Below, one piece after another: positions 41,428-53,649 of a stretch of 64,000 nucleotides of DNA. Position 1 is the stretch's first letter, and every line of letters begins with the position of its first letter. A program made the translations under genes and the position numbers. The notes under the pieces were generated by a model. It worked only from the letters and a program-made list of their open reading frames with translations, ran no database searches and was not told the DNA's origin. Source of the stretch: Favolaschia claudopus (taxonomy: Eukaryota; Basidiomycota; Agaricomycetes; Agaricales; Mycenaceae); assembly GCA_037176885.1 (NCBI GenBank), contig JAWWNJ010000038.1, positions 868,001-932,000 on the forward strand, read 5' to 3'.

Positions 41428-42557
41428 GGGTGGCCGTATCTCGCCGACGATATCACTTGGTGGATTAATACCTGCCATATGTGTCAAGTTCGTTCGACCC
41501 AGAAAGTTTTAATTCCACCTACCGTTGCGACTCCGGCGCCCCTCTTCGCCGAGGTGTACATGGATACAATGCACATGCCTTTCAGCGGCGGGTACAACTC
41601 CATCGTCCACGGCCGCTGCTCCCTCTCCCATTATCCCGAATTCCGGATGCTCCGCCGAGAAATCGCTAGCGCGATTGGAGACTGGATTTTCCAGTATTTA
41701 ATCTGTCGCTGGGGAACTCTAGTCGAAATCGTTACAGATAATGGACCACCGTTCTTGAAAGCTCTCAATCCAAATACCACATCCGCCATATTCGAATCTC
41801 CGGCTATAGCTCGCGTGCCAACGGTCTCATCGAACGCCCGCACTTCGACGTCCGCGAAAGCATCTTCAAGGCAGTTGACGGCGAGTCGTCGAAATGGCAC
41901 ACTGCGACTCATTCAGTGTTCTGGGCAGATCGTGTTACAGTTCGTCGACGAATGGGCTGCTCACCTTGCTTCGCAGTCACCGGCACACATCCCCTCCTTC
42001 CCCTTGACATCTCTGAAGCCACATATCTTCTTCCTCCACCTGATTCCGTTCTCTCCACCACCGATCTCATCGCCCGTCGTGCGATTGCACTACAGAAACG
42101 CCGTGATCAGCTTTCGAGTCTTCATTCAGATGTATTTGAAGCTCGCCTTCGTAACGCCATCCGTTTCGAGATCGAACACGCCGCAACAATTCGCAACTAT
42201 AACTTCACGCGTGGAGACTTGGTCTTGATGTGAAACACGGCTATCGAAAAGTCTTTCAGCAAGAAAATGCGAAAACGGTACACAGGCCCACTTATCGTTA
42301 TTTCCCGCAACCTTGGAGGCGCGTATATCATTTGCGAGCTTGATGGCTCGGTTTTCCATCGACCCATCGCCGCTTTCCGGGTAATACCATATTTTGCGCG
42401 TACCAAAATTGACTTGCCGCCACTTGAAGACTTTCTTGACATCGACACGGAACGCCTTCGCGAACTGGAGCAGACAACTCTGGCGGACCCTGACAATGTT
42501 GAATTTGACATCTCAGTGCTTCCAAATGCTACCGCCGATACCACAGATGATGCCTAG
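41428..42557 (+). pseudogene. Ty3-type Pol, integrase C-terminal portion
   Basis: WPYLADD..WWINTCHMCQVR is the end of the HHCC zinc finger. The catalytic core follows: VYMDTMHMP (first Asp), LVEIVTDNGPPF (second Asp) and, after a one-base frame change near 41762, SSRANGLIERPHFDV (Glu). Then come KWHTATHSVFWADRVTVRRR and DISEATYLLPPPDSV. A TGA at 42231-42233 breaks the frame before NTAIEKSFSKKMRKRYTGPL, LGGAYIICELDGSVFHRPIA and DLPPLEDFLDID, the C-terminal chromatin/DNA-binding part. RT and RNase H are absent upstream. The protein would insert element DNA into chromosomes; this copy is dead. Confidence 0.7.
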
Positions 42558-45205
42558 CTCCCTGTACTGAAAATATTTCAGTCGGGAGGATATTTCGAGA
42601 CTCGCTTTTCTCGCAACTTCTACCGCCATTCTTTCTACCAATTCCCATCCCAATACCCGTCTTCTTCGCATCCTCGTCCTTGGCCAGTGACTGGGGACAG
42701 TCACATTTTCAGTCGGGAGGAGATGACGCGCACGCTCGCGCGCTACGCGTGTAGAAAGACAAGAGAGACGCATCAGTTGTTTGGCAACAACTTCCGGATC
42801 GATCACGGCCCCGCATGCCGTTCCGCTCTTTCATCGTCACCACCACCATCGACCGCGCGTTCCCGCTCGTTGGCCCGAGTTTTACTCGGATCTTCCGGCC
42901 TTTTCTCTGTCTTTTCATTGGCTCTACTCTATGTCATCTTTCTGGCACTGCCTGTTCCTGGAGATCACCACCTGGGCTAGGTCTTGGTTTTCCTCCAGTA
43001 GCTCTTTTCCTCCCATCTTGGCTCTTCATTCCACATGGACTCTCATTATTCATCTATCTACTGGTTTTTCACATGTTCTCTCATATTTATTCTGTACTCA
43101 AAGTCGGAATACGAAGCTTTTGATCCCCCACTTCGGAAGTCTCAAATATTAGTTTCGTCTCGTCTCGTCGCCGCCTTCGTCTCCGTATTCGATCTCCGCC
43201 TACGTCTACGTCTCCGCTCTCGTCGTCTTCGCCGCCGTTCTCATCTGAGTTTCAGTTATATTCTGCTCGCGCTCGGTTCCTTGTTGTCAGTCTCGGGACT
43301 GTTTGGTTTTGAAGCACTCGTCTATATGTTAGCTCCTGTCTTCTCCTTTGCGCTTTCGTGCTCAGGACGTCGATAGGCGTGTCATTTTGTCTAGAGGGAT
43401 TTCTCATACGTTCAAAACTCACAATAAATATATTTTTCTCGGCATGGATTTGAGACATCACTGATGCAATCAATCAATCACTCACGTGTGCTCACTCAGA
43501 TGAATGACATCTATGCTCCCAGAGTCATAGGAAATCCTCTTGATGAACCTTATATTGCTCTCCCAGTGGTCCAAACATACCCACTATGTCCTGCTGGCCC
43601 AGGAAATGTAATATAGAATCTGATTTTTTGTTCTTGGGCGATTTGAGACATCAATGATGGCATCAGTGATGGGAGCTGTTTGGTGGTGTTTAGCCGTTTC
43701 GCCTCGAGACTGGATGGAGCGTGCCCGCCCGACAATCACCTATGAGGGAAAATCGGAATTTTGGGACATTTTATCCGGACCCCAAATGGGGAAGATCTTA
43801 TCCAAATTCAGGCCTCCCTCAGGTCGATGTTTTATCCGAATCGTCGACCAGGCCTCATAAAATCGGCTAAAATCAACGAAAAATCAGAAATTTTCGCTTG
43901 GAGCTTGAATGGGCTTGAATCACCTTGGGGACGCTGCCGAAGATGAATTTCTACCTGGTGCATCATTTTGGAGTGTACAAAGACAGACAAGGACCCGCCA
44001 AATTTCTGCCGAGCTGCTCGCAGTATGTGAAGACCTTGAAATTAGCCGATTTTGAGACTGGAATGGCTGATTGTGACCAATAGCAGTGAACCCGTGCTTC
44101 GCTACGGGTAGTGAATGGATTTGAGTTTTTGTAAGCCGTATGGCGGCTTGAGTAGCTCGAGAAAAAAATTGGTATTATATGCAGTCAAATTCAAGTCAAT
44201 AAATTGCCTGCACTTTGATTCAGAAATTACGCCTGACAAAATTTATGTACTGGAAATCAGATTGGCGTGAATTAAACTTACAACTGTGTCCATTCAAGTT
44301 TCGGCTCACATCGAGACCTCAGCTAGGTCATGGTTCCGGTTTCGGCTCGACTTCAACCAAGGCTACAGGTGTAGGTGGGTGTGAAGATGAAGGCTGCATT
44401 GTGTTGGATGATTTTGTCGGAACTCCATACTGCAGATTCAACTGGTGGCCGCGAGAGGCCGGTCATTCATTTCGTCCGGGAAGGGATAGATATGATCTTA
44501 GTTGTGACCTTGAAGGGTCGCGAACCATTTTGGTTAGCTCAAAGAATGGTGGAATCAGTCTAAAGACTGACTCAACTTATCCAGAGTTCCATGGGACTCC
44601 TGATTTTATAAGGATACGATGAAAATCAATTGGTTCATTTACCGACTCCCCGCACTACTAATCATCCACAAATAGGTTAAGGTGAAGCTTGAGACTGCCT
44701 TCCCATGGACCTTAGAACTCATCCGAGAAATAGCTCGCACACACACGGTCATTAGCATTCCAACTTGATATAGTGCGAAGAATTAATTCAATAAGTAAGT
44801 ATGATAGCGGACCGAACTTCGTGACAAGTCAGTTACCAAATTTGGAAATCATTACTGTGCACCCACCTTTTACGTAGTAACAGTGAGACTGTGTAGAAAG
44901 CACCATAAGAAGGTCATCTAAGTATCCCCCGGTTCAAAAGTTTGAAAATCCAAAAAATTATATTTACCTTAAGGATTTCGCGCTTTTGATCCGGGCCGGT
45001 AAGTAACCGGTGGCAATGTGATCCCATCAATCTATCAAACGGTCCGAGTCAGTCAGCTCGAGAACTCACTGTTAGCACTGGTCGCGAACACACTAGTATG
45101 TATCAAATATTTGAGATGGAACGGGAAGGAAGGGGAAGAGGGAGACATAGGGTGGGTATGAATCAAGGATGAAGAATACAGAAGAATAAAAGAGAGCGGA
45201 GAGGG
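42558..45205. other. 2.6 kb without a supportable gene; possible LTR start
   Basis: TTCAGTCGGGAGGA occurs at 42580 and again at 42710, shortly after the Ty3 Pol pseudogene. The second copy runs GGAGATGACGCG and could be the polypurine tract and LTR start (TG), but no second LTR was found to confirm it. From 43150 to 43240 there is a CGTCT/TCCGCC-rich stretch. GATTTGAGACATCA..GATG occurs at 43449 and 43640. At 44965-44995 a TTTCGCGCTTTTGATCCGGG stretch matches, reversed, 23404-23432. The open frame at 44215-44622 shows no known domain. Confidence 0.35.
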
Positions 45206-46407
45206 TTAACGAGGGGATTGTATGTACGGGAGAGGGTGGACCGACGACTTATCTAAAGCCTGGTGAAGGTCCTTCATGCGCTCCGCCAGAGTTACCGCCA
45301 ACTCTTTCCGACGCGGGCAGGTATACGAATCCGCGCGGTGCTTTCCATCACAATTGAGGCATTCCACAGGCCAGAACATTGGGAGTGTCGCCGTGAGGAT
45401 GGTCCGCCGAGGGCTTCGCACATATGCCGCAAGATGGCTTCTTGACGTTGCATCGAGCCTTGGTGTGTCCGTATTTGTTGACATCCCCCAGCACTGGGAG
45501 ATGCGAAGATGCGGGAAGCCACGAGCGACAGTGGGACTAGTGGAACACAGGATGATGCGGCCGCGTGAGAGCGCAAGATCGACCTTTTCGCGTGACTGGA
45601 GAAGGAAATATACAGAACCGGCACGTTTTGGCTTACGCCCGCTGGCCACGATGGCGGCCTGTCTGCGATTCGGAAGGCGGGCGATTGACCCAAGTTGGGA
45701 GACCGGTGACTGGGCCCAAATCTGGATTCCGGATCTCAAACTCGCGCTTCAACTCTCCCATGTCTGCAACCTCATCAAGCGGCACTCCGTTCACCTGAAG
45801 GTGGCCATGTAATGCTACCGGCGCAACGCGGCCGCCAGGCAAGATCGCAGGACCCCAGAGAGACCACTCCTTGCTGAGTACGTCAGTAGCCGGACACAGA
45901 TCCAGGTACAAGAAAGATGCTGGTGCTGCTTTGCTTCTTCGCGAAGAGTAGGCTAGGGAGGGACAAGGAAGCGAGGTGTTTATTGACAGTGGCGATGATC
46001 TCCGGGTAAGGCGCATTGAAGAGGGGTGGGACGTCACCATCAAAGCGAACGAGAATACGCTCATCGCTTGGCGCGGGTAGCGGAGGTGGCTTTGGTTTGG
46101 GAACAGGGGGAGTGGCGGGCTTCACGGCAGCAGCGGCCACCGCGGCGTACGAAAGAGCTTTGAACGAAGCGACTTCCTTCGAGAGCGATGCAATGGCTTT
46201 GTTCTGAGCCTCGGATTTCGCGGAGAGCTCCTTGAGGGATGGCGTAACTGCCTGGAGGAGGAGAGCGCTAAAGGAGGAGGTGGACTCGCCCACGCCTCCC
46301 CCAGTCTGACATTGCCAAATAGGGAAATACTTACCAAATGTATACATAATGGGCGGGAGACCTAGCAGCGGACTTATCCTGCCAATTTTTGCCTTTGCCG
46401 TGGTCAC
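45206..46407 (-). pseudogene. LINE (non-LTR retrotransposon) ORF1-like protein, frame-broken
   Basis: Minus-strand blocks in order: a helical segment (LKELSAKSEAQNKAIASL), SYAAVAAAAV, ERILVRFDGDVPPLFNAPYP, EIIATVNKHLASLSLPSLLF and AKKQSSTSIFLVP. After a frame change come EWSLWGPAILPGGRVAPVAL, HGHLQVNGVPLDEVADM and FEIRNPDLGPVTGLPTWVN. After further changes come Cys/His knuckles (QCWG..KYGHTKARC, CGICAKPSADHP, CLNCDGKHRADSYTCPRR). This is the layout of fungal LINE ORF1 proteins, which coat the element RNA. No endonuclease or RT was found beyond 45206, so the copy is 3'-truncated or rearranged. At least three frame changes make it non-functional. Confidence 0.6.
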
Positions 46408-47026
46408 TCTCGGCGAGCGGTATGTGGTATCTTCCCCTCAAGTTGGGTGGTGTGCAAAGCCACCGGTTCGAACCCGATGGTATTTATCTCACACCCTGAA
46501 CTGTTTAATTTTTCTTTTTGGTACACACCGTACTTTTCCCCGGCGAGTCCCTTGTTTCCTGACCTCAATAGGATGTGTTTTGACACCTTTTCTTCTTCTG
46601 AATAATTCTACAGATCAGCACATCATCAAAACTACGACAGACACTATTTGAAGTAAGTTTATCGAGCTCTTCTTGAGAAGCAAAGTGAGCATTCATTATA
46701 ACCATTCCAATATATCATGCTGACCTCAAGGAATACCCAGGGCTTCATTTGGAATAACTCAGTCTCCTCAAATGCCAAAACATTCGATGAAAGTACCGAA
46801 AATTTCCTTTTTTGGATAGAAATGTCTTTCAGTGTGAAGGTGTGGACCAAATTGTTGCTCCACAATAGGAACATGCTTTTCAAGTGCCTTGAGTCGATGC
46901 GACACACCCATTTAAACTTGAAAAACGCGTCTAAGACGCGGTCAGACTGACAAACGTAAGGCCTGACACGTGGTGGGAAAGCGTGCCGTAATGTCAGACT
47001 GGGGGAGGCGAAGGGGGGTTGAGGTG
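46408..47026. other. no gene seen
   Basis: A B-box-like CCGGTTCGAACCCGATGG at 46459-46476 stands alone without a convincing A box. The rest is AT-rich. GGTTGAGG at 47017-47024 is discussed with the tandem element. Confidence 0.3.
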
Positions 47027-48072
47027 GGCGCGGTTCTGGTGAGTGTTGCATCAAATTTCCTTAAAAGTCAGCAACCCGTTTAGGTTGCTGCCTTTTGTGG
47101 AAGCAACCAGAAAAGTAGGAGCTGTCAATTTGCAACCAGAAAAGGGAATTATTGATGGTGGCTGAGCATTATGTAAGACTGGTTCAACTCACAAAACGGC
47201 CCCAATTCCCATCCATTTTGAAGCATCCTGAAAAGATCTGCACCTTATCTTAAGGCTACAGTAGCGTGAGATGTATGGGGGCCTTTTCTGATTTTTCTTA
47301 GCTTTCAAATGTCTGGTATATCGAAATTTGGGATAATTTCGAGAGAATTTCGTTCTGCATGGTTGAAAGCCAGAGAGCTCTTGTAAGCAGAATAAAGCAA
47401 GCTCAAGCTGTAAAGGGTACTCAAGATACCTTAAAGCTACATTGAACAGCCAATAGGTACACTAAAACCAACCAAAACAGAACCTGGAAATGGAGTCAAT
47501 CCACCACTTCATAATGGTTTGGATGCTTGTGTAGAAGGGTCTAGCTATCTACCTGAATGTCTGAGACTGCAAAACTCAAGATATGACCTGCAACACAATT
47601 ATCTCATCTATCCGGGGTTCAAAGTAAACATTATTATTATTGTCGGGGTTTGATTGGTGGTGTTTGTGTGCTGAGCCGTGCAGAGTACAGATACCTCCCT
47701 GGGTATATACTACGGATGAAGAGGAGCACTATCAAGGTTTGGTCCAATTCAACTGCGCTGGATGTCTTAGATATTTCCATCCAGAATTCACTATGAATCG
47801 TAAGTATTGCGGTCTTGTTTTTTGTGTTCGGTTATACATAGCAGAGGTACCACGGGTATCAGCTGTATCTCTGACAATAGAATACCTCGAATACCAAACC
47901 TCTGCGGGGAATCCGCGCTGCATTCGAACAAATCATAGTGAGTGTATACACTCGGAGGAATGCACGTGGGAGTCATCACCGTGACTCATGCGCCGGCTTT
48001 TTCTTCCACCACCACCACCGGGCGCGTTCCTTCGCCCGTGCTCTCGTTTTTTTAGTTCTTTTCTCTTCCCCA

Positions 48073-48993
48073 ATGGCCAACGACGACCCCTCGCCCTTCA
48101 GTGAGGCTCAGCTGGCCGCACTTACGGCCATTGTGACCCGGGCCATTGCCGACATCTCCGCCAACCCTTCGGGCGGCTCCGGCGCGTCATCCTCGTCGAA
48201 CGCAGCGAACGGCAGCGGAAATGTTACGGGTCCCCACTACCAATGCCGCCGGTGAGCTTGACAATTTCGCTTCCGCCTCCTTTCGGTCCCCCACGATGTG
48301 GTACCCGGCCGCGTCAAGCTGGCGCACATCGACGCCATTGTGAATGGCACCTTCGAAGCCGACGACCTCCCCAAGCTCTCCTCCATCGCCGCCGCTGCCC
48401 CCGCTGCCCCCCGTGCCCATCCCTCTTCCACCCGACTTCTGGTGTTGCCGCCCCGGAACAACCAGAGGAAGCCCTTGATGCGGGTCTTCCCCGCGCATGG
48501 GTCAAGGCATTCCCCTCCTTACCCCCGCTCCTTGATGCCTGGTCGACCTACACCGGCATCCGCTCCCTCATTGACACCACCAACGGTGGTGTTGCTGCCG
48601 CCCTTTCCATCTACACCAGCCAGCTCATGGATTTCACCACACAGTATGAGTGGTCCGCAGTCTTGCGTTACCATTACGAATTTATTCGTGTGCGCATGGC
48701 GGAGAATTTTCTCCCCACGCGCTGGGTGACGCCCGATCAGGGCCTCGTCTCCACCAGGTTGGTTCGCTACCCACTGCCCCCCCACCATTCTCCTCCAAGC
48801 GCAAACGCGACCTCGCTGAGCGCCTTACCCGAACCCAAGCGCCCCTGCATCCCGTCCGAAGGTTGATGAGACCTGCTACAAGTTTCAGGATGCCGCTGGT
48901 TGTCGCATGGGCGACAAGTGCTCTCGCCGCCACGTCTGCATTGCGTGTCAGGGCGCCCACCCCGCACATGCTTGCCCTCAGAAGCGGAAGTAG
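48073..48993 (+). pseudogene. Ngaro-like Gag, copy 1
   Basis: MANDDPSPFSEAQLAALTAI starts the frame at 48073. A Ser/Gly linker follows, and an extra G near 48228 shifts the frame. A longer frame then carries AWVKAFPSLPPLLDAWSTYT, SLIDTTNGGVAAALSIYTSQ and EWSAVLRYHYEFIRVRMAEN. The end shows a CCCH-like plus knuckle motif (CYKFQDAAGCRMGDKCSRRH, CIACQGAHPAHAC), reached through another frame change near 48780. The role would be packaging of element RNA. At least two or three small indels separate the blocks. Confidence 0.6.
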
Positions 48994-49132
48994 GATGTTT
49001 GGGGCACGCCGACCGAGTCCGGCCTCTGCCCCACTCCGACCCAACCCTTCGGTTCCTCTTTGTCCACTGGCTCCTCGCACCGCACCCTCTCTATCACCCC
49101 TCTTGCATACTGCTCATCTCTCTGCCCATCTA

Positions 49133-50775
49133 ATGCCTCCTCCCCCTGCCCGTCCTAATACACACATCACATTCCCAGTTGCCCCTACCTCCGGTCCTCG
49201 TGTTACTAGCTCCCTTAATCCCGCTATGCTATCTTTCTTACTTCAGGATTATCCTGATCCCTCCTTCGTACAACACCTACATAATATCTGTACCTATGGT
49301 GCGTCAATTGGATACACCGGCCCCCGAGTGGGCCGCGCCTTCTCACGGAATCTGCCTGCCACACCGTCCGAGCACGCTGTAACCGCTGCAGATATTCTGG
49401 CAAACTTTTCTCTGGGTGAGCTTCGCCGTGTCGACTCCCTCCCCGTTCATGAGCAGCACCGGGTCGTTTACTCACCTGTGGGCACTGTCCCCAAAGCCGA
49501 TGGTGGTTGGCGCACTGTCCACCACCTCTCTTATCCTCGTGGCTCGTCTATCAACGATAGCATTTCCTCTGACAGCAGTGACACTCTCCTACACCTCGCT
49601 TGACACCTTCTTTGACCGCCTCCGCCGACTTGGTCCTGGCGCTCTCCTCTGGAAGATCGACCTGCGGCGTGCGTTCCGCCACATTGTAGTATGCCCAGAC
49701 GACTCTCTGCTGTATGGCTTCTACTTCGACGGTGTTGGTTACATTGACGTTCGCCTACCATTCGGATCCCGCTCATCACCCTTCACTTTCAACTTGTTGC
49801 GGAGGCCCTGCACTGGATCTCGGAGCGTATGGGCGCCCCCCTTGACCACTTCCTCGACGACTTCTTTGGTGCTCGCGCAGCAGGCGAGTATGACCTTGCA
49901 GAGCGCGACCGTGCAATTTTCCGCGCAATCTGCGATGCAACTGGTTTCTCTGCCCATCCAGTTGGGAAGGCAGGGAAGGACATTCCTCCATCTACCCGCG
50001 GTGTTATCCTAGGGATTGAGATCGACACTGTTGCCTTCACAGTGGCTCTCCCTGCCGAGAAGCTGCAGCGCACCATGGCTACTCTCAAGTCCCTTCTAGC
50101 CGGAGCGTCAGCTACCCTCTTGGACCTCCAGTCCATTGCTGGCCTTCTGCAGTTTGCAACAAAGGTCCCTGCCTGCGGGGCGCGCTTTCATCCGTCGTGT
50201 GTACAATGCGCTGTCCCATTTCCCATCCTTTGGCCGGCGTCGCATCCCGAGAGGTGCACGCCGTGATTTGGAATGGTGGGCTCGTCTTCTTCCGACTTGG
50301 AACGGTATCCAGTCCCTACATCCTCACCGCCCGGGCGTGGTTATCTTTACTGACGCCAGTGGGTCTTCCTCGAAAGGAATTGGCGGTCATCTTGGGCCCC
50401 GGGAGGCACCTATCGATTTTTTTGCGACGCGAGTACCCAGCGGCACCGGGGAAAGTCTATCCTTTTCAAGGAGCTGTGGGCCGTGCTCCACGCTCTTCGT
50501 ATTTGGGCATCTCCAGCCTGGGCCGGGTCCCGGGTCTTACTTCGGGTTGACAACACCGGCGGCGTGGCTGGTTTGAATGGAGGTTCTATTCGGGAGGTGC
50601 CTGCACAGGCGCTCTTGAGGGAGATCTTCCTTCTTGCGCTATCTTTCGGCTTTTCCATCTCCTGCGTGTGGGTTTCCTCTGAACAGAAACTACCTTGCTG
50701 ACGCACTCTCCTCGTTTTGACATGCCACGTCTTCACCCATTGTTACCCTCAATTCTTCGCCTCACAGCACACTCC
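49133..50775 (+). pseudogene. Ngaro-like RT-RNase H, copy 1
   Basis: Same order as the intact copy at 54703-56670 but with small indels: AGCAGTGACA instead of GCAGTGACA near 49574, a missing T near 49795, an extra C near 50166, a missing G near 50440 and an extra A near 50688. RT blocks WKIDLRRAFRHIVV, LPFGSRSSPFTFN and HFLDDFFGAR and RNase H block VVIFTDASGSS can still be read, each in its own frame. Confidence 0.65.
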
Positions 50776-50799
50776 CTTCCCCCACCTCCCGCCGGATGG

Positions 50800-51775
50800 C
50801 CTGAACGGGTCGATCAACCACCGCTCGTCGCCTACTTCCTCTGGCACGGCCTCGCTGCCTCCACCCCGCGGCGTCAACCAGACGGCTTGCAACTCCTTCG
50901 AGTCTTTCTGCATGCGAAAATACGGTGCTGACGGTGCCTCTCCATACCCCGCCTCAGAAGCCCACCTTCTCGAATGGGCGGCCTCCCTCCCTCCGGGCTG
51001 CAGTGCGAAAACAATCAAGCGCTACATTGGTGCCCTCAAGTCCTTCCATACTGACCTTCGGATACGAATCCCGCCCCTTTGAATCACGCGTTCTCGAGCG
51101 TGTGATTCGTGGTATACGCCGGGTGTACGGGGATGCAGAACGTAAGGAGCGACTTCCTATTACGCAGCCCGTCCTAGCCCAGATTATTGCCTCCCTCTCC
51201 AACCCTATCTCCCTTCCGCGGGGTGTTTCTCGTGAGCTAGCCGAGACTCTCCGAGTTGCCTACGCCCTGGCCTTCGCAGGTTTTCTTCGCTGCGGCGAGA
51301 CCACCTACGACTCTTTCGATGGTGCTTTCAACCTCAAGCGCCGCGACATCATCATTCAAAACGACGAGTACCTCACCGTTGACCTCCCGGCCTCAAAAAC
51401 CGACCCCTTCCGCGCTGGGGTGCGCATCACTATCGCAAAAACTGGCTTGCCCACCTGTGCCTACCACCCTCCTCCGCGCCCACCTTAATAAGCCGGGCAA
51501 GCCCGACGACCCGCTGTTTGTGGGCCGGCGTACTCGCGATGGTACAGGCTATGGAGCTTTCCTCGCGGAAGCTTTTCATCGACTGTTTGAAGGCCTGTCT
51601 CACTCATGTCGGGATTTCATCGTCAGGATATTCGGGCCATAGTTTCCGCCGTGGCGCTGCCACTTGGGCTCGACTCATCGGTCTCTCCGACCTTGACATT
51701 CAGCGCCTGGGCCGTTGGACTTCTGACTGCTTCAAACTATACATTGACACGCCACCTGATGTCATTGTGGGGTGA
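50800..51775 (+). pseudogene. Ngaro-like tyrosine recombinase, copy 1
   Basis: Blocks match copy 2: VAYFLWHGLAAST, SAKTIKRYIGALKSFHTDL, RVAYALAFAGFLRCGETTY, GYSGHSFRRGAATWARLIGL and DIQRLGRWTSDCFKLYIDTP. Extra bases near 50864, 51058, 51462 and 51560 break the frame. After the catalytic Tyr the sequence reads GGGGTGAGTAAACG, a stop here where copy 2 has one more T and stays open. Confidence 0.65.
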
Positions 51776-51955
51776 GTAAACGCCTTCTCTCCGACCCCCC
51801 ACTTATTCAACCAACCACCATGGTTGTCGCCCCGGGATTGGTTTGGCGCGGCGACGATGCCCTCTAGCCGCACCCCTTTTCTTGCTCTCTTGGCCTCAGC
51901 TCACCCTCCTCGCTGTCCCGGCAACCCCTCCTCCCTCGGGCTGCCTTGTCTTCCT

Positions 51956-52365
51956 GGGTTCCGGCCCGAGAGCGCTCGCTGCGAGGTCACATCACCCTCA
52001 CCGCAATCATAAATATACCATCCTTTTTCCTCCCTCCCTTAGCACGAGCTCGCAGCATTCCTAGTGAGTGTATACACTCGGAGGAATGCACGTGGGAGTC
52101 ATCACCGTGACTCATCGCCTCTTTTTCTTCCACCACCACCACCGGGCGCGTTCCTTCGCCCGTGCTCTCGTTTTTTAGTTCTCCCACCCACCTCCCATTT
52201 ACATTGCATGTACATCGTATTTAGTTTTTGTAGTTTCGTGCAGCTTCGCGCCGACTTTGGGTTCCGGCCCCGAGAGCGCTCGCTGCGAGGTCACATCACC
52301 CTCACCGCAATCATAAATATACCATCCTTTTTCCTCCCTCCCTTAGCACGAGCTCGCAGCATTCC
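51956..52365. repeat. B1-A2-B2 split direct repeats of Ngaro copy 1
   Basis: B1 51956-52061 is directly followed by A2 52062-52182, with a 77-bp spacer before B2 52260-52365. The junction GCATTCC|TAGTGAG between B1 and A2 is the sequence expected at the circle joint. The equivalent in copy 2 is at 57521-57930. Confidence 0.7.
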
Positions 52366-53649
52366 GCGCTTAGAATGTTATTCTGCCGGCCGCCGCTTCT
52401 ACCTCGGGCCGGGTCCCAGGCACCCCCGACATCCCAGCACCAAGTCAGCATTTCACGAGGAGAACTTTGCGGCGCAGCCGCAAAATTTACGACCAAAGTA
52501 CATCCAGAATGCTTGAAATTCTCCCCTTTCCCTTTCCTTCTCTTTCCTTTTTTGGACATTTTTTTGCAATTCTTTTGGGCAGCAACACACACCGTGACCG
52601 AGCCTTGAGGGGCGCGGTTCTGGTGTGTGTTGCATCAAATTTCCTTAAAAGTCAGCAACCCGTTTAGGTTGCTGCCTTTTGTGGAAGCAACCAGAAAAGG
52701 TAGGAGCTGTCAATTTGCAACCAGAAAAGGGAATTATTGATGGTGGCTGAGCATTATGTAAGACTGGTTCAACTCACAAAACGGCCCAATTCCCATCCAT
52801 TTTGAAGCATCCTGAAAAGATCTGCACCTTATCTTAAGGCTACAGTAGCGTGAGATGTATGGGGGCCTTTTCTGATTTTTCTTAGCTTTCAAATGTCTGG
52901 TATATCGAAATTTGGGATAATTTCGAGAGAATTTCGTTCTGCATGGTTGAAAGCCAGAGAGCTCTTGTAAGCAGAATAAAGCAAGCTCAAGCTGTAAAGG
53001 GTACTCAAGATACCTTAAAGCTACATTGAACAGCCAATAGGTACACTAAAACCAACCAAAACAGAACCTGGAAATGGAGTTCAATCCACCACTTCATAAT
53101 GGTTTGGATGCTTGTGTAGAAGGGTCTAGCTATCTACCTGAATGTCTGAGACTGCAAACTCAAGATATGACCTGCAACACAATTATCTCATCTATCCGGG
53201 GTTCAAAGTAAACATTATTATTATTGTCGGGGTTTGATTGTGTTTGTGTGCTGACCGTGCAGAGTACAGATACCTCCCTGGGTATATACTACGGATGAAG
53301 AGGAGCACTATCAAGGTTTGGTCCAATTCAACTGCGCTGGATGTCTTAGATATTTCCATCCAGAATTCACTATGAATCGTAAGTATTGCGGTCTTGTTTT
53401 TTGTGTTCGGTTATACATAGCAGAGGTACCACGGGTATTCAGCTGTATCTCTGACAATAGAATACCTCGAATACCAAACCTCTGCGGGGAATCCGCGCTG
53501 CATTCGAACAAATCATAGTGAGTGTATACACTCGGAGGAATGCACGTGGGAGTCATCACCGTGACTCATCGCCTCTTTTTCTTCCACCACCACCACCGGG
53601 CGCGTTCCTTCGCCCGTGCTCTCGTTTTTTAGTTCTTTTCTCTTCCCCA

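Larger units (their letters stand above)
47936..52365 (+). mobile_element. Ngaro-like tyrosine-recombinase retroelement, copy 1 (decayed)
   Basis: Split direct repeats are visible: A1 (47936-48059) and A2 (52062-52182) share TAGTGAGTGTATACACTCGG; B1 (51956-52061) and B2 (52260-52365) share GGGTTCCGGCC.. to GCTCGCAGCATTCC. The order A1-genes-B1-A2-B2 is the diagnostic arrangement of Ngaro/PAT elements, which integrate through a circle using a tyrosine recombinase. Between the repeats are Gag, RT-RNase H and recombinase reading frames, each carrying small indels relative to copy 2. Confidence 0.7.
47027..52604. mobile_element. tandem unit 1: inverted-repeat-ended element containing a Ngaro-like retroelement
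   Basis: The unit begins GGCGCGGTTCTGGTGAGTG and its far end, inverted, begins GGCTCGGTCACGGTGTGTG, with GTGTTGC shared. It is repeated almost identically at 52611-58169, with only TTGAGG between them. GGTTGAGG occurs before unit 1 (47017-47024) and directly after unit 2 (58170-58177). Within the unit, 47936-52365 is the Ngaro-like retroelement. The 0.9-kb left and 0.24-kb right arms hold no gene. The simplest reading is a non-autonomous DNA element with 8-bp duplication that received a Ngaro insertion and then duplicated in tandem. Confidence 0.65.

Noticed and set aside
16131..42557. One very large Ty3 element with Gag at 16-18 kb and integrase at 41-42 kb
   Set aside because: The 23 kb between them is filled with unrelated elements and no RT, and both pieces are decayed; common origin cannot be supported.
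42724..43500. Solo LTR of the Ty3 relic
   Set aside because: A possible polypurine tract and TG start exist, but no second copy or CA end with a target duplication could be found, so it is only mentioned.
46430..46490. Possible tRNA gene around CCGGTTCGAACCCG
   Set aside because: Only a B-box-like motif is present; no A box or acceptor stem pairs with it.
52064..52516. 150-codon plus-strand frame in the split direct repeats (also at 57629)
   Set aside because: It starts inside repeat A2, runs through B2 and into the outer arm, and has only low-complexity Pro/His content.
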